A DNA stretch of 64,000 nt from Actinomyces sp. (GCF_030524025.1 NZ_JAUNHI010000001.1:170085-234084), one strand, 5' to 3'; shown: positions 54,007 through 63,805, counted from the first letter of the stretch. The notes: generated by a model not told the origin, from the sequence alone. Translations and numbers: made by a program.

Positions 54007-55683
54007 GTGACCCCAGAAGAGCTCGCTGAAGCGATCCGCACCGTCCTGACCTCCGCCGTGGGTGACGGCTCCCTCGACCTGTCCGCCGAGGAGGTGCCGC
54101 TGCCCCGCGTCGAGCGCCCCCGCAACCGCGACCACGGCGACTGGGCCACGAATGTCGCCATGCAGCTGGCCAAGAGGGCGGGTATGACCTCCCGCGCCCT
54201 GGCCGAGCTCCTCGCACCACGCCTGGCGGGTCTCGACGGCGTCGCCGGAGTCGAGGTGGCGGGCCCCGGATTCCTCAACATCCGCCTGGACGCGGGAGCA
54301 GCCGGTGAGCTGGCCCGTACCGTCGTCGAGGCGGGCGAGGCATACGGGCGCAACGAGACGCTGGCGGGCCAGCACGTCAACCTCGAGTACGTCTCGGCCA
54401 ACCCCACCGGCCCGGTCCACCTCGGCGGGGCCCGCTGGGCCGCCGTGGGCGACTCCCTGGCCCGCGTCCTGGCCGCCTGCGGCGCCACGGTGACCCGCGA
54501 GTACTACTTCAATGACCACGGCACCCAGATCGACCGCTTCGCCGCCTCCCTGCTGGCCGCCGCCCGCGGCCAGGAGACCCCCGAGGACGGCTACGGGGGC
54601 GCCTACATCTCGGAGATCGCTGCGCGCGTGACCGCCGACGAGGTGGCCGCCGACCGTCCCGAGCCCGCCGGTCTCGACGACGCCGCCGCCCTCGAGGTCT
54701 TCCGCTCCCGGGGCGTCGAGCTCATGTTCGCCGGCATCAAGGCCGAGCTCCACGCCTTCCGCTCCGACTTCGACGTCTTCTTCCACGAGGATTCGCTGCA
54801 CACCTCGGGTGCCGTAACCCGGGCCATCGGGACGCTGCGCGAGCGCGGCGTCATCGAGGAGCGCGACGGCGCCACATGGCTGCGCACGACCGACTTCGGC
54901 GACGACAAGGACCGTGTCCTCATCAAGTCCGACGGCAACCCCGCCTACTTCGCCGCCGACGTCGCGTACTACCTCGACAAGCGCTCCCGGGGCGCGGACT
55001 GCTCGATCTACCTGCTGGGGGCCGACCACCACGGCTACGTGGGCCGCATGATGGCCATGTGTGCCGCCTACGGCGACACCCCCGGGGTCAACATGCAGAT
55101 CCTCATCGGCCAGATGGTCAACCTCGTCAAGGACGGCGCGCCCATGCGCATGTCCAAGCGCGCCGGCACGATCGTCACCCTTGAGGACCTCGTCGAGGCG
55201 GTGGGCGTCGACGCCGCCCGCTACGCCCTGGCCCGCTCCTCGATGGACTCCTCCATCGACATCGACCTCGACCTGCTGGCCTCCAGCACCAACGAGAACC
55301 CCGTCTACTACGTCCAGTACGCCCACGCCCGCACCCGCAACGTGGCGCGCAACGCGGCCGCGCACGGGGTGAGCCGGGAGGCGGGTTTCGACCCCGCCGC
55401 CCTGGCGGACCCGGCCGACGCGGCCCTGCTGGGCGTGCTCGCCCAGTACCCGGCGGTCATCGCGCAGGCCGCCCAGCTGCGTGAGCAGCACCGGGTGGCC
55501 CGCTACCTTGAGCAGCTCGCCGCCGCCTACCACACCTGGTACGGGGCGACCCGCGTCACCCCGCGCGGGCAGGACCCCGTCACTGCCGGGCACGTCGCCC
55601 GCCTGTGGCTTAACGACGCGGTCGGCCAGGTGATCGCCAACGGCCTGGGGCTGCTGGGCGTCAGCGCGCCTGACCGCATGTGA
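54007..55683 (+). CDS. argS: Arginyl-tRNA synthetase
   Basis: A 558-residue class I synthetase that charges tRNA-Arg. The ATP-site motif appears as [20 protein letters not shown], the HxGG form normal in actinobacteria, and KMSKS as MRMSKRAGT (about 378-386). The N-terminal Add-1 domain and C-terminal anticodon domain ([16 protein letters not shown] onward) are complete. The GTG at 54007 lies 7 nt after TACCCT (53994-53999) with no SD, indicating a leaderless mRNA. lysA follows after 28 bp; argS-lysA is a familiar actinobacterial pair. Confidence 0.97.
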   Translation: MTPEELAEAIRTVLTSAVGDGSLDLSAEEVPLPRVERPRNRDHGDWATNVAMQLAKRAGMTSRALAELLAPRLAGLDGVAGVEVAGPGFLNIRLDAGAAGELARTVVEAGEAYGRNETLAGQHVNLEYVSANPTGPVHLGGARWAAVGDSLARVLAACGATVTREYYFNDHGTQIDRFAASLLAAARGQETPEDGYGGAYISEIAARVTADEVAADRPEPAGLDDAAALEVFRSRGVELMFAGIKAELHAFRSDFDVFFHEDSLHTSGAVTRAIGTLRERGVIEERDGATWLRTTDFGDDKDRVLIKSDGNPAYFAADVAYYLDKRSRGADCSIYLLGADHHGYVGRMMAMCAAYGDTPGVNMQILIGQMVNLVKDGAPMRMSKRAGTIVTLEDLVEAVGVDAARYALARSSMDSSIDIDLDLLASSTNENPVYYVQYAHARTRNVARNAAAHGVSREAGFDPAALADPADAALLGVLAQYPAVIAQAAQLREQHRVARYLEQLAAAYHTWYGATRVTPRGQDPVTAGHVARLWLNDAVGQVIANGLGLLGVSAPDRM

Positions 55684-55711
55684 CCGCCTTGTTGAGACCC
55701 CGAGGAGCACG

Positions 55712-57178
55712 ATGAGCGACATGAGTGTCCCCGCCGGTGAGGCCCCGCTGGGTAGCCTGCTCGCCCCCGAGCCCGACGAGCGCCCGGACCTGTGGCCCTC
55801 GACCGCCCGGCGCGGCCCCGACGGCGCACTCGAGATCGGCGGGCGCGGCCTGGCCGAGATCCTCGACCGGGCGGCCACGCCCGTCTTCGTCCTGGACGAG
55901 GCGGACCTGCGTGCCCGGGCCGCCGCCTGGGCGGCGACGATGGCCGAGGAGTTCTGGCCCGGGTACGGCATGAGCGGGGGCGAGGCCTACTACGCGGGCA
56001 AGGCCTTCTTGACCACGCGGGTGGCCCGCACCGTCCTGGCCGAGGGCATGGGCATCGACACCGCCAGTCGGGTCGAGCTCGCCGTGGGCCTGGAGGCGCT
56101 GGGGCAGGTCGAGGGCCAGCAGGCCACCGGGCGCGCCACCCGCCTGGGCCTGCATGGCAACGGCAAGACCCTCGCGGAGATCTCCGTGGCCCTCCACCAC
56201 CGTGTGGGGCATCTCGTGCTCGACTCCCACGAGGAGGTGGACCTGGCGGCCCGGGCTGTGCGCGACCTGCGTGCCGCGGGGGTCTACGCCCCCGAGGAGA
56301 CCGGGTCGGTCATGGTCCGGCTGACCACCGGCGTCCACGCCGGCGGGCACGAGCACATCTCGACCGGCCACGAGGACCAGAAGTTCGGCGTCTCGGTGGC
56401 CACCGGCGCCGCGCTCGCGACCTGCCGCGCCATCGTCGCCGCCCCCGAGCTGACCCTCCACGGGCTCCACTCCCACATCGGCTCCCAGATCCTGGAGCTG
56501 GAGGGCTTCAGGCAGGCCGTCGGCATCGTCCTGCGCCTGCGCCACGAGATCGCCGAGACCACGGGTGTCCTGTGCGAGGAGATCGACCTCGGCGGCGGGC
56601 TGGGGATTGCCTACACGGGGCTGGACCCTGTGCCCCTGAGCCCGGCCGATCTTGCCCGGGCCCTGGCGCAGGCGGTGCGCGCGGGCTGCCAGGAGCTCGG
56701 GGACGCCATTCCCCGGGTCTCGGTCGAGCCCGGCCGCAGTGTCGCCGGCCCGACGACCGTGACGCTGTACACGGTCACCGGGCTCAAGCGCGTCGAGCTC
56801 GGGCAGGGGGCGAGCCGCCTGTACGTGAGCATCGACGGCGGTATGAGCGACAACATGCGCCCTGCCCTCTATGGCTCGGCCTACACCGCTCTTGTGGCCA
56901 ATCGCCGCGCCGACGCCGGTGCCGGGCTCGTCCGGGCGCGGGTGGCGGGCAAGCACTGCGAGTCCGGCGACATCGTCGTGCGCGATGTCGACTTGCCCGG
57001 GGACCTGGCCGTCGGTGATGTCCTGGCCGTACCGGCCACCGGCGCCTACGGTCGCGCGATGGCCAACAACTACAACCTGTTCACCCGTCCGGGCGTGGCC
57101 TGGGTGGCTGACGGCGAGCAAGGGTGGCTGTTGCGTCCCGAGACCGTCGAAGACCTTCTGCGCCTCGAGGAGGACTGA
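55712..57178 (+). CDS. lysA: Diaminopimelate decarboxylase
   Basis: A 488-residue PLP enzyme that makes L-lysine from meso-diaminopimelate. The PLP lysine is in YYAGKAFLT (about residue 94). Other landmarks are SHIGSQI, EEIDLGGGLGIAY, EPGRSV, and the partner-subunit CESGDIVVRDVDLP. The ATG follows CGAGGAGCACG. It is second in the argS-lysA operon; the cell-wall demand for diaminopimelate and the threonine genes downstream belong to the same aspartate pathway. Confidence 0.96.
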   Translation: MSDMSVPAGEAPLGSLLAPEPDERPDLWPSTARRGPDGALEIGGRGLAEILDRAATPVFVLDEADLRARAAAWAATMAEEFWPGYGMSGGEAYYAGKAFLTTRVARTVLAEGMGIDTASRVELAVGLEALGQVEGQQATGRATRLGLHGNGKTLAEISVALHHRVGHLVLDSHEEVDLAARAVRDLRAAGVYAPEETGSVMVRLTTGVHAGGHEHISTGHEDQKFGVSVATGAALATCRAIVAAPELTLHGLHSHIGSQILELEGFRQAVGIVLRLRHEIAETTGVLCEEIDLGGGLGIAYTGLDPVPLSPADLARALAQAVRAGCQELGDAIPRVSVEPGRSVAGPTTVTLYTVTGLKRVELGQGASRLYVSIDGGMSDNMRPALYGSAYTALVANRRADAGAGLVRARVAGKHCESGDIVVRDVDLPGDLAVGDVLAVPATGAYGRAMANNYNLFTRPGVAWVADGEQGWLLRPETVEDLLRLEED

Positions 57179-57334
57179 GCGTCACCTGCTGCGCGCCCGG
57201 CCTCACAAGGGGGGCGCTGCCGGCCCGGCGTGCCCCAGGCCCGTGCGCGACCTGGGGACTGAGCCCGCCGGAGCAGGCAAAAAGAGAACCAGACCGGACA
57301 GTGTGGCACTAGAGCAGTAGCACTAGAGCACTAG

Positions 57335-57378
57335 ACAGTATGGCCGGGCACTCCGTCAGGAGTGCCCGGCCATACTGT
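57335..57378. terminator. Perfect 20-bp stem-loop between lysA and the GH16 gene
   Basis: 57335-57354 and 57359-57378 are exact inverted copies around the loop GTCA. The stem begins ACAGTATGGCC. It lies between convergent genes, so it can act as a bidirectional terminator. Just before it, GCACTAGAGCA occurs twice (57307-57330), a short direct repeat. Confidence 0.85.
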
Positions 57379-57399
57379 GCGGACCAGCCCTACCGGGTC

Positions 57400-59010
57400 T
57401 CAGCCCGGGTAGGCCCAGGCCCTCACGTAGTCGACGACGATGTCGCCCTGGTCGCGGGTCGTCTCGTCGGCCTTGCCCCAGTACTTGTTTCCGGCCTGCA
57501 TGCAGAAGCGAATGTCCAGCTGGGTCCGGCCGGGCTGGAAGGCGGAGTCGTACAACTCATAGTCCTCGCGCCGCATGGCGACCAGAAGCTTGCCGTCGAA
57601 GTAGAGCCACGTGCCCTCGGGGGTGCGCTCGGCGGCCCAGGTGTGCCACTCGTTCTCGAGGTCGACACCGTCGGGGTTCTCGGCCGTGCGACCAGGAGGC
57701 GTCATCTCCTTGGCCTTGCGCTTGCCTGACGGGACCGACTCGTCGCGCGAGAGGTGGATCGTGCCCTCGCAGCGGTTCGTGGGGTCAACGTCCCAACTGG
57801 CAGCGTCCTTCGACCATCTGGGGTTCTTCGATCCGTAGGACTCGGCCATGTCGATCTCGCCCACCTGGTCCGCGCCGCCGTTGACCTCGGTGCTCATGAG
57901 CCAGCCTCCGCCCCACATGCCACGTGAGGTCGAGCCGTTCGAGGTGGTGCCGCTCGACGGGAAGCGTGCGCAGAACTCCCAACGCCCATACTCCTGGGTG
58001 AAGGGCTCGGACCCCCACTGGGTTGAGACGTAGCCCGTGGCCCACTCGCGCTTGCCGCCGTCGGGGCTGCCATGGGCGCTCTCCGGAGTGTCCAGGCGCT
58101 TCATCCGCACGTGGAGGGCGCCGTCAGCCACGAAGACGCACTCCTTGGTGGGGACACCCCACTCGTAGTCGAGGTAGCCGAGGTGGATGGTGCCCTCCTC
58201 CTTGAGGTTCGTCGAGGTTCCGATACCCCACTTGGTCGTGTCGAGGGAGGCGTCCGAGAAGGTGTCCTCGAAGACCGGGGCGCCGCCCCAGGCGGGCAGG
58301 TCGCGAACGCCGACCGCCGTGGTCTCCTGACCCACGATGATCTCGGGGGCCGCCACCTCGGCGAGCGAGGTGACCGTGGTGGTCACGTCGGTCAGGGTGA
58401 ATGCCTCCTTGGCCTTGCGGGAGCAGTAGAAGGCCGAGCGTGCCGACCCCGCTTCCGTGAAGGGGTCCGAGGAGTCCGTGGCCGACACCGTCGTCGAGGC
58501 CTCCTGCGTGGGGCGAAGGACCGCGGTGAGCGCGACGGGAGATGAACCGGTGACGTCGAGGGTCAGCGTGGCGCCGGCGGGCACCGTCGATGCCACGGTG
58601 GTCTTGGCCAGGAGCGTCGCGTCTCCGTTCACCGTCTTCTCAATGGCCAGGGTCGTCTTCCCCTTGGAGCGGTAGAGCAGCGCGGCGTAGAAACTCCTGC
58701 CCGAGCGCCGTCCGATCGAGCGGATCCACACGGTGGCCGGTGCGCTCTCGAGGGACGCGGAGAACGCGGTCTCGATGCGCTGGTCCGCGTGGGGCGCCTC
58801 AGCGTCATAGGTGGTGTACCGTCCGGGCTCCGCGACGACGGTCTGCGGCGTTGCGGTGGAGCCATCGGTCTCGGCGGCTGCGGCCCGTGGCGCGGTCGCG
58901 GCTCCGAGCGTTGCAAGAAGCGCCGCGGAGGCCGACCATCCCAGGAGGGTGCGGCGGGACATGGCGGCGGTGGGACAGAGATCTGTCGACTTGTGGGTAG
59001 TGCGTGTCAT
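57400..59010 (-). CDS. Secreted glycoside hydrolase family 16 protein
   Basis: A 536-residue exported enzyme. The N-terminus has a Tat-type signal (SRRTLLGWSASAALLATLG, about 18-36). Residues about 45-230 form a beta-rich region of unknown type. The C-terminal ~280 residues are a GH16 jelly-roll with the catalytic E-x-D-x-x-E in GEIDMAES, plus GRWEFCARFP and a final DYVRAW. GH16 enzymes cut beta-1,3/1,4 glucans or galactans; the exact substrate cannot be told. AGGAA precedes the ATG. Confidence 0.88.
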   Translation of the reverse strand: MTRTTHKSTDLCPTAAMSRRTLLGWSASAALLATLGAATAPRAAAAETDGSTATPQTVVAEPGRYTTYDAEAPHADQRIETAFSASLESAPATVWIRSIGRRSGRSFYAALLYRSKGKTTLAIEKTVNGDATLLAKTTVASTVPAGATLTLDVTGSSPVALTAVLRPTQEASTTVSATDSSDPFTEAGSARSAFYCSRKAKEAFTLTDVTTTVTSLAEVAAPEIIVGQETTAVGVRDLPAWGGAPVFEDTFSDASLDTTKWGIGTSTNLKEEGTIHLGYLDYEWGVPTKECVFVADGALHVRMKRLDTPESAHGSPDGGKREWATGYVSTQWGSEPFTQEYGRWEFCARFPSSGTTSNGSTSRGMWGGGWLMSTEVNGGADQVGEIDMAESYGSKNPRWSKDAASWDVDPTNRCEGTIHLSRDESVPSGKRKAKEMTPPGRTAENPDGVDLENEWHTWAAERTPEGTWLYFDGKLLVAMRREDYELYDSAFQPGRTQLDIRFCMQAGNKYWGKADETTRDQGDIVVDYVRAWAYPG

Positions 59011-59253
59011 GGTTCCTGATCGCTCGAGGAGCGTGCTGTGTGTCGTGATTCCGGTCGGGCGATGACGCTACGCCTCATCGCGGAGGCTCAATGTAATGAT
59101 TGGGTAACGATCCTGTCCACTTGAGGCGTGGATCAAGCGCAGGTCAGGGGTGTTGTGCTTCTCGGTGGAGGGCGACGGCCCGGCCGGGCCGCGGCACCTA
59201 TGCTGTGCGGTGTCCTGTGCCGCACACGGCACCGCCCTCCTGGAAGGTCGTCT
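59011..59253. promoter_or_regulatory. Divergent GH16-hom promoter region
   Basis: On the minus strand a TACATT near 59095 may serve the GH16 gene. On the plus strand TATGCT at 59199-59204 may be the hom -10 box, about 50 nt before the ATG. No riboswitch or attenuator was recognised. Confidence 0.3.
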
Positions 59254-60579
59254 ATGACTGACACCACCTCTTTTGAGCAGCCGGCCCCGTCCGTGCTGAG
59301 GCTCGGCGTCCTGGGCGCGGGCACGGTCGGCACCCAGGTCATCCGTCTTCTGCGCGAGCAGGCCGAGGACTTCGCCGCCCGCTCCGGCGCCCGCCTGGAG
59401 ATCACCGGCGTGGCCGTGCGGGACCTGGCCGCCCCCCGCGACCCCGCCGTCCCACGCGAGCTGCTCACCGACGACGCCACCGCCGTGGCCACGGGCAACG
59501 ACCTCGTCATCGAGCTGATCGGCGGCATCGAGCCCGCCCGCAGCCTCATCCTCCAGGCCCTCGCCTCGGGGGCCAGCGTCGTGACCGGAAACAAGGCGCT
59601 GATCGCCGCCCACGGTCCCGAGCTCTACGCCGCAGCCGCCGCGGCCGGCACCGACTTCTACTACGAGGCCGCCGTCGCCGGCGCCATCCCCGTGGTCTAC
59701 GCCCTGCGCGAGTCGATGGCGGGGGACCGGGTGACCAGCGTGCTGGGCATCGTCAACGGCACGACCAACTACATCCTCGATGAGATGAGCACCAAGGGCC
59801 TGTCCTTCGAGGCGGCCCTGACCACCGCCCAGGAGCTCGGTTACGCCGAGGCGGACCCGACCGCCGACGTCGACGGCCTCGACGCCGCCGCCAAGGCCGC
59901 CATCCTGGCCTCCCTGGCCTTCCACACGCGGGTCGGCATTGACGACGTCCAGGTCGAGGGCATCCGCGACATCACCGCCGAGGACATCCGCGAGGCCCGA
60001 GCCTCGGGCTGCGAGATCAAGCTCCTGGCCATCGCCCAGCGCCGCGAGGATGAGCACGCCTCGGGTGTCTCGGTGCGGGTCCACCCCGCCCTCGTGCCCG
60101 TCGAGCACCCCTTGGCCAGCGTCCACGGCGCCTTCAACGCCGTGCTCATCGAGGCCGAGGCCGCTGGGCCGCTCATGTTCTACGGCCAGGGCGCCGGCGG
60201 CGCCCCGACCGCCTCGGCGGTGCTTTCCGACGTCGTGGCCGCCGCCTCTCACCGTGTCGACGGCGGCCAGGCCCCCCGGGAGTCCTTCTACGCCGACCTG
60301 CCGGTCCTCGGCCCCGAGGCGGCGGTGACCCGCTACCAGATCCAGCTGCGTGTCGACGACCAGCCCGGCTCGCTGGCGGCGGTGGCGGGCGTCGTCGCCG
60401 ACAACGGCGTGTCCATCGACTCGGTGCGCCAGAGTGCCTATGTCGGGGCCAGTGACGCCATTGTCACGATCGTCACCCACCCGGCGGCCGTCTTCCATCT
60501 CGACGCCGCCGTTGACGGGCTGCGCGCCCTGGAGCGCGTCGACCACGTCGTGTCCGTGCGCCGCGTGGAAGGCCTGTGA
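59254..60579 (+). CDS. hom: Homoserine dehydrogenase
   Basis: A 441-residue NAD(P)-dependent enzyme that reduces aspartate semialdehyde to homoserine. The nucleotide site is GVLGAGTVGTQV (about 20-31). The central domain has VTGNKALIA, YEAAVAGAIPVV and GIVNGTTNYIL with the catalytic region through EADPTADVDGLDAAAK. A C-terminal ACT domain (VDDQPGSLAAVAGVVADNGVSI) should give threonine feedback. The ATG at 59254 has GGAAGG upstream. It overlaps thrB. Confidence 0.96.
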   Translation: MTDTTSFEQPAPSVLRLGVLGAGTVGTQVIRLLREQAEDFAARSGARLEITGVAVRDLAAPRDPAVPRELLTDDATAVATGNDLVIELIGGIEPARSLILQALASGASVVTGNKALIAAHGPELYAAAAAAGTDFYYEAAVAGAIPVVYALRESMAGDRVTSVLGIVNGTTNYILDEMSTKGLSFEAALTTAQELGYAEADPTADVDGLDAAAKAAILASLAFHTRVGIDDVQVEGIRDITAEDIREARASGCEIKLLAIAQRREDEHASGVSVRVHPALVPVEHPLASVHGAFNAVLIEAEAAGPLMFYGQGAGGAPTASAVLSDVVAAASHRVDGGQAPRESFYADLPVLGPEAAVTRYQIQLRVDDQPGSLAAVAGVVADNGVSIDSVRQSAYVGASDAIVTIVTHPAAVFHLDAAVDGLRALERVDHVVSVRRVEGL

Positions 60580-61487
60580 GATCGCTCATGAGACTGGCGA
60601 ACGAGCGCGCCGCCGTGCGCGTGCCGGCCACCACCGCCAACATGGGGCCCGGCTTCGACTCCTTCGGGATGGCCTTCCGCTACTACGACGAGGTCGAGGT
60701 GCGCCCGGTCGTCGGGCCGACCTCGGTGACGGTCGAGGGGGTCGGTGCCGGGACCGTGCCCACCGATGACTCCAACCTCGTCGTGCGGGCGCTGCGGGCC
60801 GGGCTCGACGCCGTCGGCGCGCCCCAGGCGGGCTTCGAGATGCGCTGCGTCAACCGCATCCCGCACGGTGGGGGGATGGGCTCGTCGGCCAGTGCGGCCG
60901 TGGCCGGGCTCATGCTCGCCCGCGGCCTGCTCTCCGAGCCCGCCGCTCTCGACAATGATCTTGTGTTCGCCCTGGCCACCGGTTTCGAAGGGCACCCCGA
61001 CAATGTCGCCCCCGCCGTCTTCGGCGGTGCCACCGTGGCCTGGACAGATGCTCAGGGGGTGCCGCACTGCGCCCCCATGCCGGTGGATGCCTCACTTCCG
61101 GTGAGCCTGCTCGTCCCTCCGGCGACGACGCGGCTGAGCACCGAGGAGGCGCGCAAGGTCCTGCCGGAACGCGTCCCCCGAGCCGACGCCCTGTTCAACA
61201 CCTCGCGTGCCGCGGTGCTCATGCTTGCCCTGGCCGGCCGGCCCGACCTGCTCATGGCCGGTACCGAGGACAGGCTCCACCAGGACTACCGCCGCGAGGT
61301 GCTGCCGGCATCGATGGCGGTGATGGACTCTCTGCGTGAGCAGGGGTACCCCGCGGTCATCTCCGGGGCTGGGCCGACGGTTCTTGTTCTGGCCGACCTG
61401 GCTCAGCAGACCAGGTTCACCCTCGAGCGCCACGGCTGGACCGTGCTGCGCCCCGGGATCGACGCCGTCGGAGCACGGCTCATCTGA
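60576..61487 (+). CDS. thrB: Homoserine kinase
   Basis: A 303-residue GHMP kinase making O-phosphohomoserine for threonine. Motifs are VPATTANMGPGFDSFG near the start, PHGGGMGSSASAAVAG (ATP loop, about 93-108) and the late ISGAGPTVLVLAD. The GTG at 60576 overlaps the hom stop and has GGAAGG, though spacing is short; ATG at 60588 is the alternative. Threonine synthase is not adjacent. Confidence 0.95.
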   Translation: MRSLMRLANERAAVRVPATTANMGPGFDSFGMAFRYYDEVEVRPVVGPTSVTVEGVGAGTVPTDDSNLVVRALRAGLDAVGAPQAGFEMRCVNRIPHGGGMGSSASAAVAGLMLARGLLSEPAALDNDLVFALATGFEGHPDNVAPAVFGGATVAWTDAQGVPHCAPMPVDASLPVSLLVPPATTRLSTEEARKVLPERVPRADALFNTSRAAVLMLALAGRPDLLMAGTEDRLHQDYRREVLPASMAVMDSLREQGYPAVISGAGPTVLVLADLAQQTRFTLERHGWTVLRPGIDAVGARLI

Positions 61488-61548
61488 GGCCGCAGCCGGT
61501 CATCCTCCACCGGCCTGGGGGTATGACCGGGCTCTCACCGACCAGTGG

Positions 61549-61577
61549 TTGAAGATTCAAGTAATTGGTCCTATGGT
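61549..61577 (+). promoter_or_regulatory. Promoter with palindromic operator before the LLM gene
   Basis: A -35 box TTGAAG (61549-61554) and -10 box TATGGT (61572-61577) are 17 bp apart. The -35 is inside the palindrome TTGAAGATTCAA (61549-61560). This is the expected place for a repressor such as a MarR-type redox sensor. Which regulator acts is not known. Confidence 0.5.
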
Positions 61578-61603
61578 CGTACCAGAACCGAGAAAGGAAC
61601 GCC

Positions 61604-62833
61604 ATGAACACCCAGGACCCCACCACCACGAACGCGACCCCCGCGACCGTCCCGGCGCCGGCCTTCGCACCGGCGCCCCATGCCATGCACTTCGGCATCT
61701 TCACCGTCGGGGACCTCACCGTCGACCCGGCCACGGGTGCGGCGCCCAGTGAGCACCAGCGCATCAAGAACACCGTGGAGCTGGCGGTGGCCGCCGAGGA
61801 GCTCGGCCTCGACTTCTTCGCCACCGGCGAGCACCACAACCCGCCCTTCGTCCCCTCCAGCCCGGTGGCCCTCCTGGCGGCGGTCGCTGCCAGGACGGAG
61901 CGCATCTTGCTGTCGACGGCCACGACCCTCATCACGACCAACGACCCGGTGCGCCTGGCCGAGGAGTATGCCTACCTTCAGCACCTGGCCGACGGCCGGG
62001 TCGACCTCATGATGGGGCGGGGCAACACCGGCCCGGTCTACCCCTGGTTCGGCAAGGACATCCGCAAGGGGATCCAGCTCGCGGTGGAGAACTACGACCT
62101 GCTGCGCACCCTGTGGGCCGAGACGAACGTCGACTGGAGCGGGGAGTTCCGCACCCCTTTGACCGACTTCACCTCGATGCCCCGGCCCCTGGACGGCGTG
62201 GCGCCCTTCGTCTGGCACGGGTCGATCCGCAGCCCGCAGATCGCGGAGCAGGCGGCCTTCTACGGCGACGGCTTCTTCCACAACAACATCTTCTGGCCCA
62301 TCGAGCACACCCGGCGGATGACTGACCTGTACCGCGAGCGCTTCGAGCACTACGGCCACGGCCCGGCCGCGCACGCCTTCGTTGGGCTGGGCGGCCAGAT
62401 CTTCTCCGGCGCGACCGAGCGCGAGGCGGTGGAGCGCTACACGCCCTACTTCCGCAACTCCTACGTCTACCAGGGCGCGTCCCTGGAGGAGATGACGGCC
62501 CACACCCCCCTGGCGGTGGGCACGCCCGAGCAGATCGTCGAGAAGTACCTGACCTACCGCGACGCCGTGGGCGACTACCAGCGTCAGGCCTTCCTGCTCG
62601 ACATGGGCGGGGTGCCTCATGTCGAGGTCATGCGTCAGCTCGAGGTGCTCGGCACCCAGATCGTCCCCGCCCTGCGCGCCGAGCTCGAGGGATCCCGCCC
62701 CGCCGGAGTCCCGGACGCTCCCCTGCACCCCCGCCACCTGGCCGCCCTGACCGATGGGCAGGCTCCTGCCGAGAAGCCTTTCGCCCTGGCCGAGCACTAC
62801 AACCCGCTGACCGGTCGGCGGACCACGGACTGA
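61604..62833 (+). CDS. Luciferase-like (LLM) flavin-dependent monooxygenase
   Basis: A 409-residue oxidoreductase of the bacterial-luciferase fold using reduced FMN. The core starts MHFGIFTVGDLTVDPATG after a ~27-residue Thr/Pro/Ala leader and includes GLDFFATGEHHN, LMMGRGNTGPVYPWFG and GDGFFHNNIFWP. The substrate is unknown. AAAGGAA precedes the ATG. The following FMN-reductase gene is its likely source of reduced flavin, making a two-component monooxygenase. Confidence 0.9.
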   Translation: MNTQDPTTTNATPATVPAPAFAPAPHAMHFGIFTVGDLTVDPATGAAPSEHQRIKNTVELAVAAEELGLDFFATGEHHNPPFVPSSPVALLAAVAARTERILLSTATTLITTNDPVRLAEEYAYLQHLADGRVDLMMGRGNTGPVYPWFGKDIRKGIQLAVENYDLLRTLWAETNVDWSGEFRTPLTDFTSMPRPLDGVAPFVWHGSIRSPQIAEQAAFYGDGFFHNNIFWPIEHTRRMTDLYRERFEHYGHGPAAHAFVGLGGQIFSGATEREAVERYTPYFRNSYVYQGASLEEMTAHTPLAVGTPEQIVEKYLTYRDAVGDYQRQAFLLDMGGVPHVEVMRQLEVLGTQIVPALRAELEGSRPAGVPDAPLHPRHLAALTDGQAPAEKPFALAEHYNPLTGRRTTD

Positions 62834-62855
62834 GCCGGGCAAGGAGGCGCAAGAC

Positions 62856-63740
62856 ATGAGTGACATGACAGGGACAAGCAGGAATGACATGGCAGGTGGG
62901 GCCGGGTCCCTCGAGGTCGGCCCGCCCGGAGCCCGGCCTGCGGTGGCCTCGCTGCCAGGGCTCGCACCCGAGATCCAGGTCGCAGGCGCGCAGGCCCTCG
63001 AGCCGCCCGCCTCGGGTGTTCCGGCCGCCGGCCGTGCCTCCGTGGACTTCGTCGGCGAGTATGGCGAGGGCTCCGACGCCTACGACCACACCCAGATGGG
63101 GCGCTTTGCGCGGATCGTGGCCCTCCACGCCGGGATCGGCACGCCGTCGACCTCGGCGATGCTGGCCGAGCGCCTGGGGGAGGCCACCCGTGCGGCCCTG
63201 GAGGCGCGGTCTCGGATCGCCTCGGTCCAGGTGGTCGCTCTGCGGCCCCTGGCCGGCGACATCGCCCTGGCCGCAGTCGGCGGGCCGGTCAGCGCCGATC
63301 TGCAGGAGGCGATCGATGCTCTGGCGGCGGCCGACGCCGTCATCGCGGTCTCGCCGGTCTTCCAGGCATCGTACTCGGGGCTGTTCAAGAGCTTCTTCGA
63401 CATCCTGCCCGAGGGCACGCTGCGCGCCGCCCCGGTGCTCATGGGGGCGACCGCCGGAACAGCCCGGCACTCGCTGGTCACCGAGTCGGCGCTGCGACCC
63501 TTGTTCGCCTACCTCAAGGCGATCCCGACCACCTTGGCCGTCTTTGCCGCCAGCGAGGACTTCGGGGCCTCCTGGGAGAGTTCGGGCGCCGCTGACCAGG
63601 GGGTCGCTCCGCTGGGGGAGCGGATCGAGCGGGCCGGTGAGGAGCTGGCCGGGCTCGTCGAGCGCTTCCCGCGTCAAGCCCCGGTGGACGCCATGGGCGA
63701 CTTCACGCCGATGGAGGCGCTTCTGCGTCGAGGCCGCTGA
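62856..63740 (+). CDS. NADPH-dependent FMN reductase with N-terminal extension
   Basis: A 294-residue flavodoxin-fold protein. The reductase core begins near residue 85 (ARIVALHAGIGTPSTSAMLAERL) and has ADAVIAVSPVFQASYSGLFKSFFDIL and PVLMGATAGTARHSL. The preceding ~80 residues are Gly/Pro/Ala-rich and not part of the usual ~190-residue fold. They could mean a later start, but no good internal start with an SD was found. It is 22 bp after the LLM gene and presumably supplies it with FMNH2. Confidence 0.85.
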   Translation: MSDMTGTSRNDMAGGAGSLEVGPPGARPAVASLPGLAPEIQVAGAQALEPPASGVPAAGRASVDFVGEYGEGSDAYDHTQMGRFARIVALHAGIGTPSTSAMLAERLGEATRAALEARSRIASVQVVALRPLAGDIALAAVGGPVSADLQEAIDALAAADAVIAVSPVFQASYSGLFKSFFDILPEGTLRAAPVLMGATAGTARHSLVTESALRPLFAYLKAIPTTLAVFAASEDFGASWESSGAADQGVAPLGERIERAGEELAGLVERFPRQAPVDAMGDFTPMEALLRRGR

Positions 63741-63781
63741 GCGGAATCGCCGTGGCTCGCGGTCCGGCCCCGCATGTTCTG

Positions 63782-63805
63782 CCCGGCACGACCCGTCGTG
63801 CCGGG
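63782..63805 (+). terminator. 10-bp stem-loop after the FMN reductase
   Basis: CCCGGCACGA-CCCG-TCGTGCCGGG is a perfect GC-rich hairpin about 40 nt past the stop. It probably ends the LLM operon. Confidence 0.75.

Noticed and set aside
54390..54440. ArgRS apparently missing the second His of the HIGH motif (HLGG)
   Set aside because: HxGG in this position is, as far as I recall, the normal form in actinobacterial ArgRS, so it is not evidence of inactivation.
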